Source of the DNA: Desulforapulum sp034007745
GTDB lineage: Bacteria; Desulfobacterota; Desulfobacteria; Desulfobacterales; Desulfobacteraceae
Length of the DNA: 64,000 bases
Direction: 5' to 3'
Assembly: GCA_034007745.1 (NCBI GenBank)
Contig: JAVEQI010000008.1
Span: 1 to 64,000, forward strand
The notes under the pieces are model-generated. The model worked only from the letters and a program-made list of their open reading frames with translations, made no database searches and was not told the DNA's origin. Shown piece after piece: positions 1 through 7,934 of this stretch; positions within the stretch are counted from its first letter, which is position 1, and each line of letters opens with the position of its first letter. The translations under genes were made by a program, and so were the position numbers.

Positions 1-1
1 G

Positions 2-556
2 CTTATCGGTCAGATTGATCGGATAGTCCTTGGAAAGGCAATTGACCAGCACCTTGAATTCAAACGACAAAAAAATCCAGTTGGCCTGTCCATCAATCTA
101 TCGGGTCGATCCCTCAATGACAGGACGGTCTTCCATGAAATAAGAAGACTGCTGACCCTGCCCGGTGTAACTCCTGGAAAAATCATTTTTGAGATAACGG
201 AAACCACAGCAATTTCAAACTTCACATCCGCCCAGAGCCTGATCAATGAGACCAAGACCCTTGGGTGCAGATTTGCCATTGATGATTTTGGTGTGGGATT
301 TTCTTCATTCCGCTACTTAAAGGATCTTGCAGTTGACTATATCAAAATAGACGGAAGTTTTATAAAAAAAATCGACAAGAGCCAAGCGGACAGGCTCTTT
401 GTGAAATCCATATCTGAGATCTCCCATGCCCTTGGAAAGAAGACGATTGCAGAATTTGTTGAGAATGAAGCCATCGTCACCATCTTAAAGGAGTATGATA
501 TCGACTATGCTCAAGGATATCACATCGGTAAGCCTCAGCCTCTTCAACTGTTTTAG
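2..556 (+). CDS. EAL-domain cyclic-di-GMP phosphodiesterase, C-terminal part
   Basis: This reading frame is open from the window edge to a TAG stop, so only the last 184 residues are present. Family motifs of the EAL fold are visible in order: FEITET near residue 62, DDFGVGFSS near 94, KIDGSFI near 112 and AEFVE near 147, ending with AQGYHIGKP. EAL domains hydrolyse cyclic-di-GMP to pGpG when the catalytic residues are intact. The EAL signature itself lies outside the window, so activity cannot be judged, and any upstream sensor, GGDEF or PAS domain is unseen. It is convergent with the export operon that follows, with an 11-base gap. Confidence 0.85.
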   Translation, partial: LIGQIDRIVLGKAIDQHLEFKRQKNPVGLSINLSGRSLNDRTVFHEIRRLLTLPGVTPGKIIFEITETTAISNFTSAQSLINETKTLGCRFAIDDFGVGFSSFRYLKDLAVDYIKIDGSFIKKIDKSQADRLFVKSISEISHALGKKTIAEFVENEAIVTILKEYDIDYAQGYHIGKPQPLQLF

Positions 557-567
557 AAGACTAATAA

Positions 568-1836
568 CTACTCGTGGCGCAGGGCAACGATGGGATCCAC
601 CCTGGCCGCCCGGGCCGCAGGATAGAGGCCGAACACGACGCCGATTGCGATGCTCACCGTCAAAGGCAGGAGAATGCTCCAGGGGGTAATGACCGTGGGC
701 ATTTTTGCAAACGCTGTGATGGCCACGGGGATGATGATGCCAAGGACAAGGCCGATGAAGCCCCCCACGGTGGAGAGAACCATTGCTTCGATGAGGAACT
801 GAACTATGATCTGGCTTCGTCTTGCGCCGATTGCCCTGCGGATGCCGATCTCCCGGATTCGTTCAGTAACCGAGGCAAGCATGATGTTCATGATGCCGAT
901 ACCGCCGACCAGAAGACTGATACCTGCGATGGATCCAAGGACTATGTTGAAGGTTCGTTTGGTGGCCTCAGCCTGTTTCAGAAGCGCCAGGGGAACATTG
1001 ATCTGAAAATCCCTGTTTTTGTGAAACAGCGTCAGCATTCGTTCAATGGCAAGGGCCGTTGACTCAACGTTTAAAATATCGTCGACCCGGACAATTATCC
1101 GGTGGAGCTCAACCAGCTCGCTCACCCTTGATCCCGAGGTAAAGGTCATGGTGGTATCCCCGAAATGACTCTGGGCCGTGGTCAACGGGATATAGGCGTC
1201 AATTTCCGAGTCGGGAATCTGCATGGTTCCTGCCTCGCCCGTCTCGCTCTTTACAATTCCCACCACCTCAAAGCTGTTTCCGCCGATTCTGATGAGCTGA
1301 CCGATGGTATTCATATTGGCCAGAAGTTTTCGAGCTCCGAATTCGGTCAAAACCACAACAGCGGCCTTATTTACGACATCTGACCGGGTGAGGGTTCGAC
1401 CCCCGAGGATCTCCCTCGGGATCACCTCGAACCACTGGGCTGTAGTTCCCACCACCCTCAGGTCAAGGGAACGGCGACCAAGGCGTGCTGACTTCCTGAC
1501 AAGCTTTACCGGCACGTTTTTTTCAACGCTGGAAAACCCCTGGTCGATCCTGGCATGGTCGGCCCGGGTAAGCCCGTAGATACTCAGAAATGAACGGGTA
1601 GACCCCCCACCATCCTGGTCCACGGATTTTACCGATGAGATGATGATGTTGTTGCTGCCGAGCTTCTGGATCTGCTCCAGGGCATCCTTGCCGGCACCCT
1701 CCCCCACGGCCAGCATTGCCACCACACTTGCAACCCCGAACACCACGCCCAGCATGGTCAAAAAAGACCGCAGCTTATGGAGAAGCAGGGTTTGGACTCC
1801 CGACATGAGTTCCTTGGAAAAAGGTATCTTGATCAT
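568..1836 (-). CDS. MacB-type ABC transporter permease
   Basis: A 422-residue inner-membrane permease of the MacB/LolCE type. A first membrane helix lies at about residues 18-45, followed by a large periplasmic MacB_PCD-like domain. Three C-terminal helices form the FtsX domain, which contains the conserved stretch GGIGIMNIMLASVTERIREI. These permeases do not transport through the membrane in the usual way. They use ATP-driven movements to push substrate from the periplasm into a TolC-like tunnel. The start overlaps the end of the ATPase gene by 4 bases. Together with the adaptor and the TolC-like lipoprotein upstream it makes a complete tripartite exporter. The substrate cannot be inferred; macrolides, peptides and siderophores are all exported by relatives. 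Confidence 0.9.
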   Translation of the reverse strand: MIKIPFSKELMSGVQTLLLHKLRSFLTMLGVVFGVASVVAMLAVGEGAGKDALEQIQKLGSNNIIISSVKSVDQDGGGSTRSFLSIYGLTRADHARIDQGFSSVEKNVPVKLVRKSARLGRRSLDLRVVGTTAQWFEVIPREILGGRTLTRSDVVNKAAVVVLTEFGARKLLANMNTIGQLIRIGGNSFEVVGIVKSETGEAGTMQIPDSEIDAYIPLTTAQSHFGDTTMTFTSGSRVSELVELHRIIVRVDDILNVESTALAIERMLTLFHKNRDFQINVPLALLKQAEATKRTFNIVLGSIAGISLLVGGIGIMNIMLASVTERIREIGIRRAIGARRSQIIVQFLIEAMVLSTVGGFIGLVLGIIIPVAITAFAKMPTVITPWSILLPLTVSIAIGVVFGLYPAARAARVDPIVALRHE

Positions 1837-2552
1837 GGGTTTTCCATCCCTTGTATCTCCTGAATCCGGCCGTCCTGCATGTAGAGCCTCTGGGTTGCAT
1901 AGTCGGCGATATGGGGCTCGTGGGTGACCATGATGATAGTTTTCCCGGCCCTATGCAGCCCGGAAAGAAGTTCCATGATCTGGCGGCTGGTGGCGCTGTC
2001 GAGGTTGCCTGTAGGTTCGTCTGCCAGGATAAGGTCGGGATTGGTTGCAAGGGAGCGGGCAATGGCCACCCGCTGCATCTGACCGCCTGAAAGCTCAGCC
2101 GGACGATGATTAAGTCGCTGTTCAAGGCCGACGAGACCTGCAAGGTGACGGGCATGGTCCACGCTCCTCCTGGTCTCCCAGCCTAGATAGTAAAGGGGTA
2201 GTTCAATATTTTGCTGCACGGTCAGCTGGGGTATCAGGTTGAAGCTCTGGAAGATAAAACCCAGGTAGTTGAGGCGGATGTCGCTCAACCCGTCGTCGGA
2301 AAGGGTGCTGATGTCCCTTCCCTGGAAGATGTACCGCCCCGTAGTCAGCCGATCAAGACACCCCACGATGTTCATCAGGGTGCTTTTGCCGGACCCGCTC
2401 GACCCCATGATGGCCCAGAAGCTGCCCCTGGAGAACTCAACATCAATGCCAGCCAGGGCCGCAACCTTCTGGTCCCCCATGGTGTAAACCCTGTGGGCAT
2501 TTTCAAGTTTGACAATAGTATCTGGAACGCCAGGGGATATCTGGGAAGACAT
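1833..2552 (-). CDS. MacB/LolD-type ABC transporter ATPase
   Basis: A 239-residue cytoplasmic ATPase that energises the permease encoded directly downstream. Walker A (GSSGSGKST) is at about residues 50-58. The signature LSGGQMQRVAIARS, the Walker B LILADEPTGNLDS and the switch histidine in MVTHEP are all present. The LADEPTGNLDS form is typical of the MacB/LolD/FtsE subgroup. In classical MacB the ATPase and permease are one chain; here they are two genes, as in many Desulfobacterota. It lies two bases after the adaptor stop, so the genes are almost certainly co-transcribed. Confidence 0.93.
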   Translation of the reverse strand: MSSQISPGVPDTIVKLENAHRVYTMGDQKVAALAGIDVEFSRGSFWAIMGSSGSGKSTLMNIVGCLDRLTTGRYIFQGRDISTLSDDGLSDIRLNYLGFIFQSFNLIPQLTVQQNIELPLYYLGWETRRSVDHARHLAGLVGLEQRLNHRPAELSGGQMQRVAIARSLATNPDLILADEPTGNLDSATSRQIMELLSGLHRAGKTIIMVTHEPHIADYATQRLYMQDGRIQEIQGMENP

Positions 2553-2554
2553 GT

Positions 2555-4048
2555 TTACCGTGCCGTCTTGGGCTTTGCATCCACCCCTGCGGCCTTGAGG
2601 GGCGGAGTCAAAAGCACCACGTCGCCGGGTTCAACCCCCTCTATGAGGTGGATCATCCGGTTGTTGTCGAGACCCGTTTCCACCGTCCTTGGCAGAAATT
2701 CCGATCCTCTTTTAACGTAAATCGTGGATTTACCTGCAACCTTGAGAACTGCCTGGACAGGAACATAAAGGGCCCTGTCGTGGTGTTCAATCACGATTTC
2801 GACCTGGCACCCCATGCCCGTACGTATTGCGGGATCATTCTGGTCGATAAAAATTTCCGTGGTGTACACCTTAAGATCCGGATTCATCCAGAGACTCTGG
2901 GCATCGGGAAGGGGTGCGATATGAAGGACCCTGCCGGTGAAACTGCGGCCCGGCAGGGCGTCCACCGTGACCTTGACGTCCTGCCCCGGCCGCACCTTTT
3001 TAAGGCTTGACTCATGGATGGCAATCTCGGCGTTGCTGGAGTTTGCCGTGGGAAGATAGATCAGCTCCTGGCGCTCACGAATATCCTGACCCTCCTGGAG
3101 GGGTTCGGTATTTCGCCGGAACATCCCACCCTGGGCGCTTGTGGCATAGATGACAAGGCCGTCGGCCGGGGCATAAATTTTTGTTCGTTGGATCTGCTCT
3201 TCGTACTTTATGAACTTGTCCTTCTGGCGCTGGTAGTCGGCCTTTCTGGCCTTGAGTTCGGCTCCGGCCTGAACCACATCTGCCCTTGCCTTTCTGCGGG
3301 TACGCTCAAGGGCCATCACGGCCTGGTTAACATCGCTCTTTCGCTGGGCAAGCTCCCGGCCATAGGTGTAATTGACAAGGAGGTCACGGTTATTCCGGGC
3401 AAGATCAAGATCCAGGGCCTTCTTCTTCTGGGCCAGGCGATCGGCCTCAAGTTCTGTCTGAGAGATATACTTCTCCCCATGGAGGGTCTCGGACCAGTCA
3501 AGGGTGTCGGCCGCACGGGTCAACTCCTCCTGGGCGAGGGTGATCTGGGCATCAGCCCGCTTGAGTTCATTGGGATACTCACCTTTGGTATATTTTTCAA
3601 GATCCTGGTGGGCAAACTCCAGGGTCAGCTCTGCAAGATCTATATCACTTTCAGCCTGATTCTCTACCACAGCAAGGTCTTCCGTAGCTTTGACATATGC
3701 GGCCTCAGCATTCTGAACCCTTATCTCCTGGTCAAGCCTCTCGTCCATGAGAGAACTTGCATCGAGTTCAACCAGGAGCTCACCCTTTGACACCTGTTTG
3801 CCCTCAGCAATCAAAAAGATGATCGAGGTTTTACCCTCCACCTCGTTCTTGATAATGATCTGTTCCCTTGCCTTGATGGTTCCAGATTCAACCACATTGA
3901 TCGTCAAAGGACCCGGTTCAACCGTGAAAGTCAGAGCAGCCATGGACCCGGGATCATCAGACTCTGTAAAAAAATACAGGAAAACTGCCAGAGCGGCGAT
4001 CAGGACCAGGATAATTACGGTAAAACGGGCTGTTTTAGTTTTCAGCAT
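2555..4048 (-). CDS. HlyD/MacA-family periplasmic adaptor
   Basis: A 497-residue membrane-fusion protein that should bridge the ABC permease to the outer-membrane channel. An N-terminal signal anchor covers about residues 8-27. A lipoyl-like half (GTIKAREQIIIKNEVEGK) follows. A long helical hairpin rich in Glu, Lys, Ala and Leu runs from about 110 to 290, where the coiled coil of MacA would lie. The second lipoyl half (IYAPADGLVIY) and beta-barrel domains complete the chain. It is the first gene after the TolC-like gene on the minus strand, but about 200 bases separate them, so it may have its own promoter there. Its length is greater than MacA (about 370), mainly because of the long hairpin. 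Confidence 0.88.
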   Translation of the reverse strand: MLKTKTARFTVIILVLIAALAVFLYFFTESDDPGSMAALTFTVEPGPLTINVVESGTIKAREQIIIKNEVEGKTSIIFLIAEGKQVSKGELLVELDASSLMDERLDQEIRVQNAEAAYVKATEDLAVVENQAESDIDLAELTLEFAHQDLEKYTKGEYPNELKRADAQITLAQEELTRAADTLDWSETLHGEKYISQTELEADRLAQKKKALDLDLARNNRDLLVNYTYGRELAQRKSDVNQAVMALERTRRKARADVVQAGAELKARKADYQRQKDKFIKYEEQIQRTKIYAPADGLVIYATSAQGGMFRRNTEPLQEGQDIRERQELIYLPTANSSNAEIAIHESSLKKVRPGQDVKVTVDALPGRSFTGRVLHIAPLPDAQSLWMNPDLKVYTTEIFIDQNDPAIRTGMGCQVEIVIEHHDRALYVPVQAVLKVAGKSTIYVKRGSEFLPRTVETGLDNNRMIHLIEGVEPGDVVLLTPPLKAAGVDAKPKTAR

Positions 4049-4094
4049 GAAGTTCAGACATCCTTCATATCACATAAAAGTAATTTGCACTTGC

Positions 4095-4229
4095 TAACCA
4101 CGAAAACCACGAAAGGCACGAAAAAAATAGCTTTTTCTCCTGGTATCCTTTATTTTCACTTTGCACTGATATGAGACGATCACCTGATTTGCCTTTCTCT
4201 TTCGTGTTTTTTCGTGCCTTTCGTGGTTA
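4095..4229. repeat. Inverted repeat of CCACGAAAGGCACGAAA type
   Basis: Two arms face each other at about 4095-4127 and 4207-4229. Each contains the core CCACGAAAGGCACGAAA, and the left arm has one extra ACCACGAAA unit. The arms enclose about 80 bases of unremarkable DNA between two genes of the same export locus. The structure could fold as a long hairpin and may act as a processing or attenuation site between the TolC-like and adaptor genes. It could also be a relic of a small mobile repeat. Confidence 0.6.
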
Positions 4230-4247
4230 TTTTTTTCTTTAACTTCC

Positions 4248-6029
4248 TCAAGGCATATCGGTATTCTCATTCAAATCAGGGTGATACTCCCGCCACACTC
4301 CAGTATCGGTAACAGCAAGGACCCCCATGTCCCTTTGGATTTCAAGCTCTGCGATCCTATAGTTCACCCGGGCAGATGTCAAGCTGTTCTGGGCGGAAAG
4401 AAGCGCATCCTGGGCCTCCAGGAGATCACGGGTTTCGGCCCTTCCTGCCTCCATGAACAGATTGATGCTGCGTACCCGCTTTTTTGCCAGATCCACAGCA
4501 CTTGCCTGGATTTTCAGCGTTTCCCTCGCCTCGAGAAGATCCCTGAGACGGTTATAGACTGCCAGCTTCACTCGGTCCTCTAAATCCTGGGCTGCCCTGA
4601 CTGCCTGCTCTAACTCTAGGAAGCTGTTGCGATAGGCAACAGCCTCAGCCGTTCGTTCAAACGGTAGATCCAGGGTTACCAAGGCCGAAAATACGCCTTT
4701 GTCCGTGCGGAGCCTGGCATTGGACAGGTCTGCCGAGGTAATGGTACGGCGCTGTCCAAGAGCTGCAGATCCCAGAAAGGTCAACTCTGCACCCAGGCGA
4801 TCGGCCGCAACTACAACGGCCCGCTGGGCGTCGATCACCCTACCCCGGACTTTTTCCAGATCTAACCTCCTTGACAGGGCAAGCTCCACGGCCGTCCGGG
4901 GATCGAGCTCCAGACGACCTGGAAGGCCGTCGCCGGATTCGGTCAAACGAAGATTTTCGCCGGGATCGATCTTAATGTCAGCGTCCGGGGGAAGTCCGAG
5001 AAGGGTCTTGAATGTGTCAAGCTGCCGCTTATACTGCTCCCGGGCCGACACCCAGCGCTGGCGGGCAAGGAGCTCGGTCTGAACTGCCTGGTCCACCTGG
5101 ATCTCCTTGAGCCTGCCCGCATCTGCAAGGCGCTTGCTCCTCGTTGCAGATACCCGCCTGCTCTTATAATCTTCCTCCGAGTTTTTAACCGTGTCTTCCT
5201 GGCGCAGAAGAGCCATGAAACCTGTGGCCACTGTCACCGCAAATTCCTGCTTAAATCGCTCAAAGGAGATAACCGCATAAACCAGGTTCCGCTCGGCCTG
5301 CTTCAAGGGCTCGGTGACAATATGCCGGGCCGATCCCCTTAAAAGCGGAATGGCAAGGGAGGTGTCCGCAGTAATGCCCAGGGACGAACTGCCGCCGCTG
5401 GTAAAAAGTTTCGCAAGGTCGGCTGCCAGGGCCGTGCTAAGAGTCATGCCGCTTTTAAACCTGCGCACCCCGCCAAGTTCGCCGGAGACCACTGTCCCAT
5501 CCCGGGATTGCGACCCAGTGGTATCGGACTCTAACAGGTTCTTGACATGACCTGTAAAATAATTCCTAAAGTTTTCCTCTTCAAGGTAAAGGGCCAGAGC
5601 CGCCTGAAACACCGACTCCTTTTCAGCCTGAAACTCAGAACTGTTCCCGGCACCAACCTCAAGGGCCTTGAGCAGGGTGAGGGTCAGGGAATCAGGAGGG
5701 GAAGGCGTCTGCCCGGCCCGGGAATCCAGGACACCGGGATAACCCGGCTCAGGCCAGTGGGGCACCTGGGCGAGGTGATCGGCACCAAGGGATTCCGGCC
5801 CTGCTACGGCCAGACCAGAATCTTGAATGAGCCTTGTGCGAAGCCTGTCGCTCGGCCTGTCAACAGTGAAGGCCTCCCCGTTATCAAGGGCCTGCTCCCG
5901 GGTTTTGGCGATCATGGCCAGGGCCTTTTGATCCACCTCCGCCCTGTAGACACCAGGGGTCTGACAGCCGGTAAAGGTCAAAACAGCCAGAAACACCAGA
6001 GTTACTTTCAGAGCAGAATAGACAGACAT
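4248..6029 (-). CDS. TolC-family outer-membrane efflux lipoprotein
   Basis: I place the start at the ATG at 6029, because the protein then opens with a hydrophobic signal and the lipobox LTFTGC, giving Cys22 as the lipidated residue. The upstream in-frame ATG would bury this signal behind 19 polar residues. The 593-residue mature body has two OEP repeats (about residues 230-400 and 420-590) rich in heptad-like helices, as expected for the trimeric TolC tunnel. It exceeds TolC (about 470) through a loop-rich N-terminal region. It leads the minus-strand export operon and supplies the outer-membrane exit for the adaptor and ABC pair. Confidence 0.85.
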   Translation of the reverse strand: MSVYSALKVTLVFLAVLTFTGCQTPGVYRAEVDQKALAMIAKTREQALDNGEAFTVDRPSDRLRTRLIQDSGLAVAGPESLGADHLAQVPHWPEPGYPGVLDSRAGQTPSPPDSLTLTLLKALEVGAGNSSEFQAEKESVFQAALALYLEEENFRNYFTGHVKNLLESDTTGSQSRDGTVVSGELGGVRRFKSGMTLSTALAADLAKLFTSGGSSSLGITADTSLAIPLLRGSARHIVTEPLKQAERNLVYAVISFERFKQEFAVTVATGFMALLRQEDTVKNSEEDYKSRRVSATRSKRLADAGRLKEIQVDQAVQTELLARQRWVSAREQYKRQLDTFKTLLGLPPDADIKIDPGENLRLTESGDGLPGRLELDPRTAVELALSRRLDLEKVRGRVIDAQRAVVVAADRLGAELTFLGSAALGQRRTITSADLSNARLRTDKGVFSALVTLDLPFERTAEAVAYRNSFLELEQAVRAAQDLEDRVKLAVYNRLRDLLEARETLKIQASAVDLAKKRVRSINLFMEAGRAETRDLLEAQDALLSAQNSLTSARVNYRIAELEIQRDMGVLAVTDTGVWREYHPDLNENTDMP

Positions 6030-6107
6030 ATTGGTTTCAACACTATGATTTCGTCTTTTTCTGTAATTGAACCAGACAAACGACAAAGCTTACCTTTTAA
6101 AAAACAA

Positions 6108-7094
6108 TCAATCAACGGCATCAACCGGAAATTCCATGACAAAAGCCTTGACCCTTTTTTCAATATCATCCCTGAGGGTCCGGACCCCGGCAAGATCCAT
6201 GGCGGCGGGATCAGGCAGATCCCAGTCAACCACCCGGCAGCCGGGAATAAAAGGACATTCTTCACCGCATCCCATGGTAACCAGGGTATGGGGAGAACAT
6301 TTTTCCAGGGCAGCACCCAGGGAAAGAGGTTTCAGAAAGGCCAGGTCAAGCCCCTTTTCCGCCATGGCCTCGACAACCATGGGGTTGGTTTTTTCAGAAG
6401 GAGCCGTTCCTGCGCTGATCACCTCGATCCTGTCGCCTGCAAGCAAACGGGCAAAGGCCCCGGCCATCTGGCTCCTGCCTGCATTTTCCCGACAGGCAAA
6501 CACGACTGTTTTACGTCGCTCAAACGGCGACAACACCCTTTGGGCAAGCTGGGCCGCACCTTCATGGACAGCGGGATGTTTCTCCATGGCTCCCCGCTCG
6601 TCGATTCCCCTGTAGCAGAGGGTCTCTTCAAGTTTTGCACCGGCGGCATCCAGGAAATACCTGACGCTCAATTTTATGCCGACAAAGAGATCCCTGCCCT
6701 GGGTGGCAGCAGCTGCAAGGAGCACCCCTTTTCGATAGTCGTGGCCTGGATCCTTGATTTTAAAGATATGCTTGCGGGCCCAGAGAGTCTGGGTCCTATC
6801 CATGAGGGCTTTGATCCTGGCCGGAACCCCATAAAAATAAACGGGAACCGAAACGACCACGACATCGGCCCTTCGGGCAAGGGAAAAAAACTTTTCCGGC
6901 ATTTGATCCTTAATAATGCAAAAACCCGTCCGATCACAGTTGCCGCAGCCGATACAGGCTTCAAAGTTCTCCTTTACCGCATCCACAACCGCTGTTTCCC
7001 AACCTCTCTTTTCAGCCTCGGCCATGAAAAGGCCGAGCAGATAATCGGTATTACCCTTTTTCCTGGGACTTCCCTTTATGCCAAGTACAAGCAT
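6108..7094 (-). CDS. Iron-sulfur flavoprotein fused to ArsC-type low-molecular-weight phosphatase
   Basis: A single 328-residue chain with two complete modules. Residues 1 to about 185 are an NADPH-dependent FMN reductase or iron-sulfur flavoprotein, with the flavodoxin-like loop GSPRKKGNT and a compact cluster motif C47-x2-C50-x2-C53-x5-C59. Residues about 195-328 match thioredoxin-coupled arsenate reductases or low-molecular-weight tyrosine phosphatases. The P-loop is C201-x5-R207-S, a second cysteine pair is at 276 and 280, and the general-acid loop DWDLPDPA is near 290. Members of the second family reduce arsenate using this cysteine triad. The fusion suggests that flavin or cluster electrons re-reduce the ArsC disulfide within one protein. 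No ars operon lies nearby, so the substrate is inference. Confidence 0.85.
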   Translation of the reverse strand: MLVLGIKGSPRKKGNTDYLLGLFMAEAEKRGWETAVVDAVKENFEACIGCGNCDRTGFCIIKDQMPEKFFSLARRADVVVVSVPVYFYGVPARIKALMDRTQTLWARKHIFKIKDPGHDYRKGVLLAAAATQGRDLFVGIKLSVRYFLDAAGAKLEETLCYRGIDERGAMEKHPAVHEGAAQLAQRVLSPFERRKTVVFACRENAGRSQMAGAFARLLAGDRIEVISAGTAPSEKTNPMVVEAMAEKGLDLAFLKPLSLGAALEKCSPHTLVTMGCGEECPFIPGCRVVDWDLPDPAAMDLAGVRTLRDDIEKRVKAFVMEFPVDAVD

Positions 7095-7118
7095 GATTTT
7101 ACTCCATGGGCTGAAGAA

Positions 7119-7736
7119 TTATGGGACAAAGTGAACGAGCAGCAGATTTGAACTGATAATATAATAGGCAGTTCCAAGGAGCTTTTCATCCTTCGCTTCC
7201 TGCTTTCCCATGATGGGAATCTCGCTATTGAGCTTTACAGTGGCAAGGATGTCCGGATCTTTTTTCTGGGCCTTGGCCTGGTTAAACGCCTCGGGTTTCA
7301 TCAGTCCCTGATCGTCATAGGCCCAGTAAAAAAGTGCGTCATGGGCAACCACGGTGGGCTCACCAAAATCCAGGAGCAGTGCCCCTGCAAGCTCTTTGAT
7401 CTGATGCTCATCCAGGGCCTCAAAATGTTCATACATCACAATGATTCTGTGGGTATCAGCATCAACAACAAGATTCAACCCCCTGTCCTGGAACTTGTAA
7501 CTCTTTACCGTGTCAGACTGAACTGGATTCGACTCTGCGATCTTTTTTTGACGATCATCAAGCACAGCCCCAAGGGTATATCCGTTCCTTGACAGGGAGA
7601 GCCCTTCAACCCTTTCAAATAGCTCCATCACAGAGTTAGATTCAAATGCAGAAATCGGCGCAATAAGACCTGTAACAACACCAGACACACCTATTATTAA
7701 TGATAAAAGGAACATGCACTTAAAGTATAATTTCAT
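7119..7736 (-). CDS. Small secreted protein of unknown function
   Basis: I start it at the ATG at 7736, giving 205 residues opening with a basic-hydrophobic signal sequence (KLYFKCMFLLSLIIGVSGVV). The longer frame upstream runs through repeat-like DNA and is not believable. The mature part has no cysteine-rich or metal motif that I recognise. A stretch near the middle (LVVDADTHRIIVMYEHFEAL) looks like a small alpha-beta domain of the kind that measures or binds small ligands. It lies between the flavoprotein-ArsC fusion and the HAO operon, on the same strand but without tight spacing. I cannot assign a function. Confidence 0.7.
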   Translation of the reverse strand: MKLYFKCMFLLSLIIGVSGVVTGLIAPISAFESNSVMELFERVEGLSLSRNGYTLGAVLDDRQKKIAESNPVQSDTVKSYKFQDRGLNLVVDADTHRIIVMYEHFEALDEHQIKELAGALLLDFGEPTVVAHDALFYWAYDDQGLMKPEAFNQAKAQKKDPDILATVKLNSEIPIMGKQEAKDEKLLGTAYYIISSNLLLVHFVP

Positions 7737-7837
7737 TGAGATTCCACATTTAACCCCAAGACGCTGGGGCTTATAAATATATTCCGGCAGGGATCCATAA
7801 TAGTCTCCCTGACGGACCTTTTGTTTTTTATAACCGG

Positions 7838-7932
7838 CACGGCCGGAGCGAGAGATGGCATCCGGCCACAACGAACGATGAAACTTGAATCAGAACTGAA
7901 CTATGTTTCTTGTCTCCAGTTTCAAGTCTCTT
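7838..7932. repeat. Dispersed intergenic repeat module (CGGCCGGAGCGAGAGA / TTTCAAG type)
   Basis: The stretch contains ACGGCCGGAGCGAGAGATG, then GGCCACAACGAACGATGAAAC, then TTTCTTGTCTCCAGTTTCAAG. Parts of the same modules recur at 19623-19643, 28376-28441, 29600-29683, 41181-41283 and 59932-59975. They lie only between genes. They have no coding potential in any frame that I can support. Confidence 0.6.
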
Positions 7933-7934
7933 GA

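Noticed and set aside
3014..3790. 258-codon open frame on the plus strand
   Set aside because: It is opposite the helical hairpin of the HlyD-like adaptor and shows low-complexity Leu/Gly/Ile sequence.
5547..7151. 534-codon open frame on the plus strand
   Set aside because: It lies antisense across both the TolC-like lipoprotein and the flavoprotein-ArsC fusion, has no start signal or recognisable domain, and is rich in Gly, Arg and Pro as expected from the reverse of GC-rich codons.
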